NCBI RefSeq assembly: GCF_019802345.1
Contig: NZ_JAINDZ010000009.1
Span: 1 to 64,000, forward strand
Direction of reading: 5' to 3'
Length of the DNA stretch: 64,000 nucleotides
DNA from: Methylosinus sp. Sm6
GTDB taxonomy: Bacteria; Pseudomonadota; Alphaproteobacteria; Rhizobiales; Beijerinckiaceae
Of this stretch, positions 37,371 to 46,439 are shown piece after piece; position 1 is the first letter of the stretch; each line of letters begins with the position of its first letter. Position numbers and translations under genes: made by a program. The notes beneath the pieces are model-generated. The model was not told the DNA's origin. It saw nothing but the letters and a program-made list of their open reading frames with translations, and searched no databases.

Positions 37371-40109
37371 ATGGCCAACGACAGGACGGAAAAGGCGATG
37401 GCGGGGAACAGGCCGAAAGGCAGGGGCGCAAATATGAGCTCGACGGCGATCGCCTTGGCGCTGAGCGTGATGACGATGGGCGCGGACGCGCCGGTCCATC
37501 CCGCGCAAGCGTCCATTTCGCCGCGCGAGCGCAATGGCGATCTGCGCGAATATCACATTCCTGCGGGGTCGATGGAGGCGGCCCTCGCGGCCTTCGCCGA
37601 TCGCAGCGAGCTGCATGTCGTCTTCGACGTCCGTCTCACCGAGGCCCTCGAGACGCGCGGCGTCTCGGGCGTCTATTCCATCGCGGACGGTCTCGAACGG
37701 CTGCTGTCCGGGACAGGCCTCACCTATCGGCTGTCGAACAACGGCCGCTCCGTGTCGATCATTCTGGCGCAGGCCGCGACCGGCTCGATGACCGACGCCG
37801 TCGACGCCGCGCTGCCGCCGATCGACATCGGCGCCGATGAGCGCAAGCGCGTGAGAGGCGGCGCCAACGCCCCGGGATTCGACGCCGCCCGCGCGCGGGA
37901 GCCGATCTATCGCGACCCGCCCGGGCAGACGGTGACGACCATCGATCATCGTTTCCTCGACACGACGCCTTTGGCCACGGTGCAGGAAATGCTGCAATAT
38001 AGCCCGGGCGTGTCGCTCGGCCAGGGCACGATTCCGCGCGAGCTGATGCCGTCGATCCGCGGCTCCGGCAACCGGCTCGGCACGACCTATCCTTTCTCCG
38101 TCCGCAACATCATGATGCTGGAGGACGGATTTCCGATCGTCACCGCCGACGGCAACGGCCGCACCGACATGCTCGACCCGCACGCCTTCTCCGGGATCGA
38201 CGTCTATCGCGGCCCCTCCTCGGCGCTGTTCGGCAACAACGCCTATGGCGGCGCATTCAATTTCCGCAGCTTCACCGGCGCGGAGATCGACGGCGCCGAG
38301 ACGGGCTCGGAATTCGGCAGCTTCGGCTACATCAACAATTATCTGCGCGCCGGCAAAAAGGTCTCCGACCCTCGGCTGGGCGATTTCGATATCTCTCTGT
38401 TCGGCTCGGATCTGCGCGGCGACGGCTATCTCGCGCGGGGCGCCCATGAGTTCGAGCAGGGCAAGGTCCTCGCCACCTGGGCGCCCACGCCGGCCGACCG
38501 GCTGACGGTCAAATTCGTCTTCAACAACTCCTTCGCGGAGTTCATGAACCGCAGCTCGCTCACGCAATTCTACACCAATCCATACGGCAAGAGCGTCGAC
38601 TGCCGGATCGCCACCGACGCCAACCGGCCATACTGCAACAATCTCTTCGTTCCCGCCAATGGCGCCTATACGAGCGCGAAATCCGGCCTCGTCAATCAGA
38701 GCGTCTGGCAGCTCGGCACGCATTGGCACGTGGTCCGCGACATCGTCGGCCTGCGCTACGAGCATGATTTCGACAGCGCCACGACGTGGCGCACGCAATT
38801 CACCTACGACTATCAGGACTATATCAACAGCACCTGGCCGCCGCCGAAGGTCGGCCCCGCTTTCCTCGGCGGACTCGGCGGCCCGGTCGCCATTCGCGGC
38901 CCGTCCTATGGCTTCAGCGCATCGACCGATGTCACGAACCACGGCGCGCTGTTCGGCCTGCCGGCGACGCATTATCTCGGCTTCTTCTACGACGACCTGA
39001 AAACGGTGAACCCGTTGTTCTCGCAGGTTCCCAATGTGTGGGGCTATGGAGCGACGGGCGGCGGGATCGGCAATATCGAGGCCTCTCACTCCAATGTCGG
39101 CCTCCGCGCGCGCGAGGAGATCGCGCTCACCCCGCAGCTCACCGCGGCGATCGGCTTCAGCGCCAATTGGAACAGGGTCAGCGGCGTCTATAGCGTCGCC
39201 AATTACGCGATCAATGGCGCGCTGCTCGCGCCGACGCAGGTCGGCGTCGACAATGATTATTGGAACACCGCGCCGGAGGCCTCGCTCACCTGGCGCTACA
39301 GCCCCGAATGGCAATTCCGCGCGCGCTACGCCACCGGCTATGGCACGCCGAATTTCATGTATCTCACCAACACGCCGACGGGCGCCGGCAACAACACGTC
39401 GCTGCAGGCGCAGACCAATATGGGCGTCGACCTCGGCGTCGACTGGACTCCGACGAATAATCTGACGATCAGCCTCACCGGCTATCATGAATGGTTCCGC
39501 AACGAGATTCTCTCACAGGCCAACGGGCTGGTGACCTATCAATTGAACGCGCCCGCCTCGATCCATCGCGGCTTCGAGGCGAGCGTCGACTGGCGCCCCT
39601 TCGACGGCTGGCGGCTCATCGGCGCCTATAGCTACAATGATCAGTTCTTCACCGAATTCCGCGACAATCTCTCCGCCACCGTCGCCTATGATCGCGCCGG
39701 CAAGCGCATTCCCAATGTGCCGATGCATACGCTGACGAGCCGCCTCGGCTATGACATTCCCGGCGGCGATCTGAAAGGGCTCGGCGCTTTCGTCGAATAT
39801 ATCTATAAGAGCGACTATACGATCGACAACGCCAATCTGTTGACGATCCCGAGCTATGGCATCGTCAATCTCGACGTCCACTATGGCCGCGAGATCGCCG
39901 GCTCCATCCTCAAGAGATTCGATCTCTATTTCGATGTGAAGAATCTCTTCGACCGCACCTATGTGGCGGGCGCGAATACGCTTGCGAACACGCTGGTGGC
40001 CGGAACCACGCAGCAGACGCCGGCCGCGGGTCTCGCCACCTCCACCGGCGCGGGGATCATCGCCGGCTCGCCGCGCGCCTTCATCGGCGGGGTGAAGTTC
40101 AAATTCTGA
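37371..40109 (+). CDS. TonB-dependent receptor with STN signalling domain
   Basis: The 912-aa outer-membrane receptor has an N-terminal leader and STN domain (HIPAGSMEAALAAFADRSEL, about 64-130), a plug (VTTIDHRFLDTTPLATVQEML to YRGPSSALFGNNAYGGAFN), and a long beta-barrel. It ends in FIGGVKFKF with a terminal aromatic as BamA substrates do. The STN domain marks a transducer that signals through the FecR protein to the FecI sigma factor just upstream. The ligand, probably a ferric chelate, is unknown. Start ATG 37371 has GAGG in front; internal ATGs exist. Confidence 0.92.
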   Translation: MANDRTEKAMAGNRPKGRGANMSSTAIALALSVMTMGADAPVHPAQASISPRERNGDLREYHIPAGSMEAALAAFADRSELHVVFDVRLTEALETRGVSGVYSIADGLERLLSGTGLTYRLSNNGRSVSIILAQAATGSMTDAVDAALPPIDIGADERKRVRGGANAPGFDAARAREPIYRDPPGQTVTTIDHRFLDTTPLATVQEMLQYSPGVSLGQGTIPRELMPSIRGSGNRLGTTYPFSVRNIMMLEDGFPIVTADGNGRTDMLDPHAFSGIDVYRGPSSALFGNNAYGGAFNFRSFTGAEIDGAETGSEFGSFGYINNYLRAGKKVSDPRLGDFDISLFGSDLRGDGYLARGAHEFEQGKVLATWAPTPADRLTVKFVFNNSFAEFMNRSSLTQFYTNPYGKSVDCRIATDANRPYCNNLFVPANGAYTSAKSGLVNQSVWQLGTHWHVVRDIVGLRYEHDFDSATTWRTQFTYDYQDYINSTWPPPKVGPAFLGGLGGPVAIRGPSYGFSASTDVTNHGALFGLPATHYLGFFYDDLKTVNPLFSQVPNVWGYGATGGGIGNIEASHSNVGLRAREEIALTPQLTAAIGFSANWNRVSGVYSVANYAINGALLAPTQVGVDNDYWNTAPEASLTWRYSPEWQFRARYATGYGTPNFMYLTNTPTGAGNNTSLQAQTNMGVDLGVDWTPTNNLTISLTGYHEWFRNEILSQANGLVTYQLNAPASIHRGFEASVDWRPFDGWRLIGAYSYNDQFFTEFRDNLSATVAYDRAGKRIPNVPMHTLTSRLGYDIPGGDLKGLGAFVEYIYKSDYTIDNANLLTIPSYGIVNLDVHYGREIAGSILKRFDLYFDVKNLFDRTYVAGANTLANTLVAGTTQQTPAAGLATSTGAGIIAGSPRAFIGGVKFKF

Positions 40110-40110
40110 C

Positions 40111-40143
40111 AAAAAAGCGATCGGCGGCCCGGCCGCCGATCGC
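40111..40143 (-). terminator. Strong intrinsic terminator for tuf
   Basis: A 13-base stem, GCGATCGGCGGCC against GGCCGCCGATCGC, ends on the minus strand in six Ts (the AAAAAA at 40111-40116). It lies about 75 bases after the tuf stop and 2 bases after the TonB receptor stop, so it may serve both convergent genes. Confidence 0.8.
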
Positions 40144-40148
40144 CTCCT

Positions 40149-40212
40149 GGACCGCGAGCCTTCAGGATCGCGTTCACCATGCGGATTGCGAGCCTTTAAG
40201 GCTCGCGGTCCA
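40149..40212. repeat. Dispersed palindromic repeat, family A (copy 4)
   Basis: GGACCGCGAGCCTT (40149-40162) and AAGGCTCGCGGTCC (40199-40212) are perfect inverted arms, each derived from the GCGAGCCTTCAGGCTCGC core. It lies between the tuf stop and the tuf terminator. Confidence 0.75.
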
Positions 40213-40220
40213 AATCCCTG

Positions 40221-41411
40221 TTACTCGATGATCGAGGCGACGACGCCGGCGCCGACGGTGCGGCCGCCTTCGCGGATGGCGAAGCGCAGCTTCTCCTCCA
40301 TGGCGATCGGCACGATGAGGTTCACTTCCATCGCGATATTGTCGCCCGGCATCACCATCTCGACGCCTTCGGGAAGCGTCACGATGCCGGTCACATCCGT
40401 CGTGCGGAAGTAGAACTGCGGACGATAATTGGTGAAGAACGGCGTGTGGCGGCCGCCCTCCTCCTTGGTCAGGATATAGGCCTCGGCCTTGAACTTGGTG
40501 TGCGGCTTCACCGAGCCGGGCTTGGCCAGAACCTGGCCGCGCTCCACATCCTCGCGCTTGGTGCCGCGCAGCAGCGCGCCGATATTGTCGCCCGCCTCAC
40601 CCTGATCGAGCAGCTTGCGGAACATTTCGACGCCGGTCACCGTCGTCTTCACCGTCGGGCGAATGCCGACGATCTCGACTTCCTCGCCGACCTTGACCAC
40701 GCCGCGCTCCACGCGGCCGGTCACCACCGTGCCGCGGCCCGAGATCGAGAACACGTCCTCGACCGGCATCAGGAACGGCTGATCCTTCGGACGCTCCGGC
40801 TGCGGAATATAATCGTCCACCGCCTGCATCAGCTTCAGGATCGCGTCATGGCCGAGCTCGGGGTTCTTGTTCTCGAGAGCGCACAGCGCCGAACCCTTGA
40901 TGATCGGAATATCGTCGCCGGGGAACTCGTATTTCGACAGCAGCTCGCGCACCTCGAGCTCGACGAGCTCCAGCAGCTCCGGATCGTCGACCATGTCGAC
41001 CTTGTTCAGGAACACCACCAGCGCCGGAACGCCGACCTGGCGGGCGAGCAGGATGTGCTCGCGCGTCTGCGGCATCGGGCCGTCGGCGGCCGACACCACC
41101 AGAATGCCGCCGTCCATTTGCGCGGCGCCGGTGATCATGTTCTTCACATAGTCGGCGTGGCCGGGGCAGTCGACATGCGCGTAATGGCGGTTCTGCGTCT
41201 CATATTCGACATGCGCCGTCGAGATGGTGATGCCGCGCGCGCGCTCCTCGGGGGCCTTGTCGATCTGGTCATAGGCCGTGAAGGTCGCGCCGCCCGTCTC
41301 GGCCAGAACCTTGGTGATCGCCGCCGTCAGCGACGTCTTGCCATGGTCGACGTGTCCGATCGTGCCGATGTTGCAATGCGGCTTCGTGCGTGAGAACTTT
41401 TCCTTGGCCAT
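40221..41411 (-). CDS. tuf: Elongation factor Tu
   Basis: GTPase that delivers aminoacyl-tRNA to the ribosome, 396 aa. It begins [20 protein letters not shown] with G1 GHVDHGKT, G3 DCPGH, G4 NKVD. Domains 2 and 3 are complete and end [17 protein letters not shown]. The start ATG 41411 is the invariant one. This copy stands alone, away from rpsL-rpsG-fusA, so a second tuf copy is likely elsewhere, as is usual in this class. Confidence 0.98.
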   Translation of the reverse strand: MAKEKFSRTKPHCNIGTIGHVDHGKTSLTAAITKVLAETGGATFTAYDQIDKAPEERARGITISTAHVEYETQNRHYAHVDCPGHADYVKNMITGAAQMDGGILVVSAADGPMPQTREHILLARQVGVPALVVFLNKVDMVDDPELLELVELEVRELLSKYEFPGDDIPIIKGSALCALENKNPELGHDAILKLMQAVDDYIPQPERPKDQPFLMPVEDVFSISGRGTVVTGRVERGVVKVGEEVEIVGIRPTVKTTVTGVEMFRKLLDQGEAGDNIGALLRGTKREDVERGQVLAKPGSVKPHTKFKAEAYILTKEEGGRHTPFFTNYRPQFYFRTTDVTGIVTLPEGVEMVMPGDNIAMEVNLIVPIAMEEKLRFAIREGGRTVGAGVVASIIE

Positions 41412-41603
41412 GCTTGTCGTTTCCAGCTGTGGTCGCGGCGCGCCCGTCCGGCCCGCGCGCGTGGCTTTAAGGCGGTTGCCGGCAATCTTCAAGTGCGATC
41501 GGCCGCTGAGGCGGCGCGCATTCGGCGCGAGGCCGCAGCGGCTCACGCCGGCGCGGCCTCGAGCGTCACCGTCTATGACTGCGATGCGACCGCTCGATGA
41601 CGC

Positions 41604-43949
41604 TCAGAACCGCACCTTCACGCCGCCATAGGCGGCGAGCGGCGAGATCGGTCCGAGTGTGCGCGGATTGGAGAGGCCGAGGAAGCCGATCGCTTCCGAA
41701 CCCGTCTCGAAATAGGTTCCGAAGCTGTAGGCGCGTCTGTCGAACAGATTGTTCACGAGGCCATAGACCTCGATATTATCGGTGATCTTGTAGGAGGTTT
41801 TCAGATTGACGACGCCGAAGGACGGCAGCGGCTTGTCGAGATTGGCCTCGTCGCCGGCGAGATGCACGCCGGTGCGGAAGATGTAATCGAGGCCGAAGGT
41901 CCATTGCGGCGTGACCTTGAAGTCGAAGCCGACTTTCACGCGATGCCGCGGGATCCCCGGCAGCACATTGCCGGGCTGGACGTGAATCTGGCCGTTCTCG
42001 TCGGCGTAAGGATTGTCGCCGGAATTGAGCGTCAGATGATTGCGAAAAGTCGCGTCGATGAGCGCGTAATCGGCATAGACTTGGACGAGGTCGTTCTGCC
42101 AGGTGACGCCCGCCTCCACGCCCTGACGGCGTGTTTGTCCGACATTGGCGAAATAGCCGCGACCCTGGATCACATCCGACGGCAGCGACAGAATATCGTC
42201 GACGCTGTCGGTGCGGAAGAGCCCGGCGCGCCAGTCGAGACGGCCATAGTCGCCGCCGAAGTCGCGACGTCCGCGCAATCCCGTCTCCCATGTGCGCGCC
42301 ACCACCTGCTTGAGCGGCGGATCGGAGACGAGGAAATTGTCGATCATGCACGGATGCAGCCGATCCGAGCAGCCGTTCTCCAGCGCCGTCGGCGCGCGAT
42401 TGGCCTCCGAGTAATTGCCGTAGACGGTGAGCTCGGGGAAGAAGGAATAAGTGAGGCCCGCCACCGGATTGACGCGCTGGTAGAGCGCATTGCTGTTCAG
42501 CGCCGCGCCGACATGATCGAACAGCGCGACCTCCGCGCTGTTGAAGCGCAGGCCCGCGGTGGCGGTGAGCTTGTCCGTCACCTCGAGCGTGTCATGCGCA
42601 TAGACGCCCCAATAGAGATTGCGTCCGCCGACATGCACGGGCTGGAAGCCGCCCTCGGGCACGAGATTGGAATAGAGAACGCCCGTGCCGGCGACGGAGA
42701 GGTCGTTCTGGAGGACGCCGAGCTCGGAATAGCCGCGGAAGTCGGAATGCTGGCGATCATGCGCGGCGCCGATGACGAGCTTGTTCGCAAAGCCGAGGAT
42801 CGCCTCGTCGTAAGTTCCCTGCAGCGCAAAGCCGAACGCGCGCGAATTGACCCGCGTGTAATCGAGGCTGCCGACGCCGCCGTCGTTCAGGAGCGAGGCC
42901 GGAATGCGCCGGCCGGAGGAATCGCGCAGCACGACCTGTCGAATGCTCGGCTCCGACGTGAAACCGTCCGTCTCCTGGCACAGCCATTTGTCATTCGCGC
43001 CGCAAGTCTCGACATCGGCGAGATTGCCGTCGATGTGCTGCTGGCGGAACTGGCGGAAATAGGCGTTGCCGTTGAATTTGAGATGCGAGCTCGCCTCATA
43101 GGCGCCCTTGAGGTTCACGAACAATAGATCATTGTAGGAGCTCTGCGGCGTCGTGAACACCGAGCCATAATCCCGCTGCAGCATTTCGATCGGCGTCGCC
43201 GCCGCATTGCCGAGGCGCGTGCCCGCGCCGGTGAAATTGAGGTGGAACTCGGTCTTGTCGCCCTTATAGCCGAGATCGGCGTAGCCGCGCAGGATCGACG
43301 AGCCCGATCGCTTGCGCCAGCCGTCCTCGCCGAGCCCCTCGAAGGCGAAATAGACGGCGAAATCATCGATCTTGCGGCCATATTGCAGGCTGCCGAAGCG
43401 CCGCCCGAAGGAGCCGCCGCGCCCATCCGCTTCAAAACCTTGCCAGGTGAAGCCGTTCTTCATTTCGAGCGTCAGCGCGCCGCCGAGCGCGTTGAGGCCG
43501 AACAGCGGATTGCCGCTGACGATGTCGCCCTTGGCGATGGCGACGCTCGGGATCAGATCGAAATTGACCGAATCGCCGAACGCCTCGTTGATGCGCACGC
43601 CGTCCTGATAGACCGCGAGGCCCTGCGGCGTGCCGGGAACCGGAGAGGCGGCAAAGCCGCGATAGCTGATGTCCGGCTGGAACGGATTGCCCGCCACTTC
43701 GCTCGAGGAGACGGACGCGTTGCGGCGCAGCAGCGTGTCGGTGACGATCACGGCGTGATCGCGATCGAGATCGCCGCGCGTGAGCGAGATCGGATTGGTC
43801 GAGATCTTCGATCTCTCGATTTTCGCACCCGCTTCCGGCGCGGTCGCGATGTCGATGTCCGGCAGCGCCTCCTGGGCGCGCGCTGCGAGCGAAGAGGTCG
43901 CAGCCGCGAGCAGCGCGACGAGCGAGAGTCGAGAACGGCGCCAAGGCAT
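41604..43949 (-). CDS. TonB-dependent receptor
   Basis: The 781-aa outer-membrane receptor has a signal peptide (LSLVALLAAATSSLAARAQ). The TonB-box region is followed by a plug (VTDTLLRRNASVSSSEV, YRGFAASPVPGTPQGLAVYQDGVR, GLNALGGALTLEMKNG). A 22-strand-type barrel follows, ending in YGGVKVRF. A Cys-containing loop (CGANDKWLCQE) and another (CSDRLHPC) may form surface disulphides. There is no STN domain, so it is a non-signalling receptor. Ligand unknown. Start at ATG 43949; the longer frame to 44438 is antisense noise. Confidence 0.9.
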   Translation of the reverse strand: MPWRRSRLSLVALLAAATSSLAARAQEALPDIDIATAPEAGAKIERSKISTNPISLTRGDLDRDHAVIVTDTLLRRNASVSSSEVAGNPFQPDISYRGFAASPVPGTPQGLAVYQDGVRINEAFGDSVNFDLIPSVAIAKGDIVSGNPLFGLNALGGALTLEMKNGFTWQGFEADGRGGSFGRRFGSLQYGRKIDDFAVYFAFEGLGEDGWRKRSGSSILRGYADLGYKGDKTEFHLNFTGAGTRLGNAAATPIEMLQRDYGSVFTTPQSSYNDLLFVNLKGAYEASSHLKFNGNAYFRQFRQQHIDGNLADVETCGANDKWLCQETDGFTSEPSIRQVVLRDSSGRRIPASLLNDGGVGSLDYTRVNSRAFGFALQGTYDEAILGFANKLVIGAAHDRQHSDFRGYSELGVLQNDLSVAGTGVLYSNLVPEGGFQPVHVGGRNLYWGVYAHDTLEVTDKLTATAGLRFNSAEVALFDHVGAALNSNALYQRVNPVAGLTYSFFPELTVYGNYSEANRAPTALENGCSDRLHPCMIDNFLVSDPPLKQVVARTWETGLRGRRDFGGDYGRLDWRAGLFRTDSVDDILSLPSDVIQGRGYFANVGQTRRQGVEAGVTWQNDLVQVYADYALIDATFRNHLTLNSGDNPYADENGQIHVQPGNVLPGIPRHRVKVGFDFKVTPQWTFGLDYIFRTGVHLAGDEANLDKPLPSFGVVNLKTSYKITDNIEVYGLVNNLFDRRAYSFGTYFETGSEAIGFLGLSNPRTLGPISPLAAYGGVKVRF

Positions 43950-44139
43950 CTTGCTATTCCATCTCCGGCGAGCCGATCCCCCCGATCGGCCTCGACGCCG
44001 AAGACACGCGCTGCGCCGCCGCAGTGAATTCCGCAACCTTCGGCTCGGGCAAAATAGGGGTGAAGCTGCGCCGCGCCTATTGCAAAGTTTCACCTTCGTA
44101 TTTCGGAATCCTCCCGAAGCTCGGCCGCAGCCGGCGCGC

Positions 44140-44814
44140 TCAGCCGATCCGCAGCGCGTCGTCCGCTCGCCGCACGGCGCCCACGAAAGCCTGCAGCTTG
44201 AGCCTATCGAGACGGCCGTCGGTGCGGACGGCCGAGCACAGATCGACGCCGAAGGGACGGACACGTCGGATCGCTTCGCCCACATTGGCGGGCGACAGGC
44301 CTCCGGCGAGAAATACCGGCAGCGCGCTCGCTCGCACGAATTGCGCGCTGATCGTCCAATCGTGAACGCGGCCCGTGCCGCCGAGCTCGGCGACCGGCGC
44401 ATGGGGGCGACCGGAATCGAGCAGGAATGCATGCACATGGGCGCTATAGGCGTCGATCAGGTCGAGCGCGTCCGGGCCTGCGACATGAACCACCTGGACC
44501 CGGCGCACATGCGGCTCGATCTTCGCCAGCCGGGCCGCTTCCGTGGGATCGAGCGGCGCGACGATCTGCACCGTCGAGGGATGGGTTCGACGGATATGCG
44601 CGGAGATGGCGTCGGCGGTCGTTTCGCAGGTGAGCAGGAAGGTCGCGACCGCCGGCGGCGCGGCCGCCGTCACCTCGGCGATCGCGTCGTCGGATATCGG
44701 ACCTGGCCCCGAAGGCATTCGCGCCACGAGGCCGAGCGCGTCGGCGCCTTCGCCGACGGCGATTCTCGCCTCGTCCGGCGAGGCGATGCAACAAACCTTG
44801 ATCCGCGTCCGCAT
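44140..44814 (-). CDS. Phosphoribosylanthranilate isomerase-like (TrpF) protein
   Basis: The 224-aa TIM-barrel protein has TrpF-type strands. Cys8 in KVCC stands where KICG holds the catalytic general base. Asp133 in FLLDS matches the catalytic Asp. FLAGGLSPANVGEAIRRVRPFGVDLCS keeps the phosphate-binding part. But the usual DVSSGVE is DLCSAVR and the second residue of the Cys box is Cys rather than Gly. No trpB or trpA is nearby. It may be a true TrpF or a paralogue with another role. Confidence 0.72.
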   Translation of the reverse strand: MRTRIKVCCIASPDEARIAVGEGADALGLVARMPSGPGPISDDAIAEVTAAAPPAVATFLLTCETTADAISAHIRRTHPSTVQIVAPLDPTEAARLAKIEPHVRRVQVVHVAGPDALDLIDAYSAHVHAFLLDSGRPHAPVAELGGTGRVHDWTISAQFVRASALPVFLAGGLSPANVGEAIRRVRPFGVDLCSAVRTDGRLDRLKLQAFVGAVRRADDALRIG

Positions 44815-44829
44815 GGTCGAAATCGCCGC

Positions 44830-44932
44830 CTGGAGCGCTTTCCGACCGAACGGAATCGTTCGGTCGATCAGAATTCGCTCAAACGAAAGACTGTTAGAGC
44901 GTTATCGATCCATTCGGATCGGATAACGCTCC
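44830..44932. repeat. Dispersed repeat family B (full copy 2)
   Basis: A 103-bp element matching 15083-15187: CTGGAGCGCTTTCCGACCG, then CGGAATCGTTCGGTCG, then GAGCGTTATCGATCC...GGATCGGATAACGCTCC. Compensating changes (GACCG against CGGTC where copy 1 has GATCG/CGATC) keep the stem, which suggests selection or replication via structure. Confidence 0.88.
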
Positions 44933-44949
44933 AAGGGAAGCTCGACGCT

Positions 44950-46254
44950 TCAAATCCCGTGATGTTCGAACGCCGTTTCTCCCGCCACCACGGTCAGCTT
45001 CACCCGCCCCTGCAGGCGCGCCGTGTCGAAAGGCGTGTTCTTGCAGCGCGAGCGCAGCTCGGCGGGATCGACGACGAAAGGCTCGTCCGGATCGAAGCGG
45101 ATCACATCGGCCGGCGCACCCTTGGCGAGACGCCCCTGCTCCAGCCCCAATATTTCCGCCGGCCGCGACGACATGGCGCGCAGCAGGCCGGCGAGGGAGA
45201 TGTCGCCCGAATGGACGAGGCGCAGCCCGGCCGCCAGCATGGTCTCGACGCCGACGGCGCCGGCCTCGGCCTCGGCGAAGGGAAGGCGCTTCATCTCGAC
45301 GTCCTGCGGATCATGGTCGGAAACGATGACGTCGACGAGGCCGGAGGCGAGCGCCTCGACCAGAGCGCGGCGCTCGTCCTCATGACGCAAGGGCGGGCGC
45401 AGCTTCAGGAAGGTGCGGTAGTCGCCGATGTCGTTCTCGTTGAGCGTCAGATGATTGATCGTCGTCCCGCAGGTGACGGGCAGGCCGCACTGCTTGGCCG
45501 CCGCGATCGCCTCGAGCGACAAGGCCGCGGTGACGACGCTGGCGTGATAGCGCGCGCCGGTGAGCGCCACGAGCCTCAGATCGCGGTCGATCACGACGGT
45601 CTCCGCCTCGCGCGGAACGCCGGCGAGGCCGAGCCGCGCCGCGAGCTCCCCCTCATTCATCACGCCCTCGCCGGCGAGGTCGCGATCCTCCGCAAAATGC
45701 GCGACGAGCGCGTCGAAATCGCGGGCGTAAGTGAGCGCGCGGCGCATCACCTGGGCGTTGCGCACAGACCGTTTGCCGTCGGAAAAAGCGACGGCGCCCG
45801 CCTGGCGCAGCAGGCCGAACTCGGAAATTTCGCGGCCTTCCCTGCCCTTGGTGAGCGTCGCCATGGGCAGCACGCGCACGCGGCCGGTGTCCCGCGCGCG
45901 GCGCAGCACGAAATCGACGACCGCCGGATCGTCGACCGGCGGCGAGGTCTCCGGAGCCGCGACAATGGTGGTGACGCCGCCCGCCGCCGCGGCCGCGGTG
46001 GCGCTGGCGATGGTCTCGCGATGCTCGGCGCCGGGCTCGCCGACGAAGCATGTGAGATCGACGAGCCCCGGCGCGACGACATCGCCGCCGCAGGCGATCA
46101 CGCGCGCCCCCTCCGGAGCGGAAGCGGCGGTGACGGACGGGCCGAGATCGGCGATGCGGCCGTCGCGAATGAGCAGCCCGCCGCGGCTCTCGACGCCGGA
46201 CGCCGGATCGACGAGCCGCGCATCGGCGAGCAGGAGGGGACGAGGCGCTGTCAT
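44950..46254 (-). CDS. Dihydroorotase-like protein lacking the HxH metal motif (PyrC'/PyrX type)
   Basis: The 434-aa amidohydrolase-fold protein matches class I dihydroorotases throughout (GDVVAPGLVDL, EPGAEHRETIASATAAAAAGGVTT, LTKGREGREISEFGLL, GEGVMNEGELAARLG, VIVSDHDPQDVE, LKSRCKNTPF-like RSRCKNTPFD). The catalytic DxHxHxR is DLTCFVG: His at 68 and 70 are Thr and Phe, Arg is Gly. Such proteins are known as non-catalytic partners that hold aspartate transcarbamoylase (PyrB) in an active complex. No pyrB is in the window. An active dihydroorotase must exist elsewhere. Confidence 0.85.
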   Translation of the reverse strand: MTAPRPLLLADARLVDPASGVESRGGLLIRDGRIADLGPSVTAASAPEGARVIACGGDVVAPGLVDLTCFVGEPGAEHRETIASATAAAAAGGVTTIVAAPETSPPVDDPAVVDFVLRRARDTGRVRVLPMATLTKGREGREISEFGLLRQAGAVAFSDGKRSVRNAQVMRRALTYARDFDALVAHFAEDRDLAGEGVMNEGELAARLGLAGVPREAETVVIDRDLRLVALTGARYHASVVTAALSLEAIAAAKQCGLPVTCGTTINHLTLNENDIGDYRTFLKLRPPLRHEDERRALVEALASGLVDVIVSDHDPQDVEMKRLPFAEAEAGAVGVETMLAAGLRLVHSGDISLAGLLRAMSSRPAEILGLEQGRLAKGAPADVIRFDPDEPFVVDPAELRSRCKNTPFDTARLQGRVKLTVVAGETAFEHHGI

Positions 46255-46439
46255 GGCGCCTGATTAGGATGTTTTGCGGGGGAAGGGAACCGGGGCGCGG
46301 CGAGGAGGAAATTCCGGCGACTTGGCCGTACGGATGCCCGCATGGACGAGCCGTCCCACTCGGCGAGCGCTGCAAAGTCGACACGTCATGGCTGCAGGAG
46401 AAACGAGATGCCCCGGACCTCGGGTTCTCCCGATCATGT

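Noticed and set aside
35178-40109. Possible methanobactin uptake or synthesis locus
   Set aside because: FecI-FecR-TonB order is similar, but no mbnA-like short Cys peptide, mbnB or mbnC is present near it.
41561-41605. GAGCGTCA/TGACGCTC inverted pair near the second TonB receptor stop
   Set aside because: Only 8 bases, about 29 bases apart, no T-run; too weak to call a terminator.
43950-44139. Possible riboswitch upstream of the second TonB receptor
   Set aside because: I looked for cobalamin and TPP consensus boxes and found none; only a short GGTGAA/TTCACC inverted pair.
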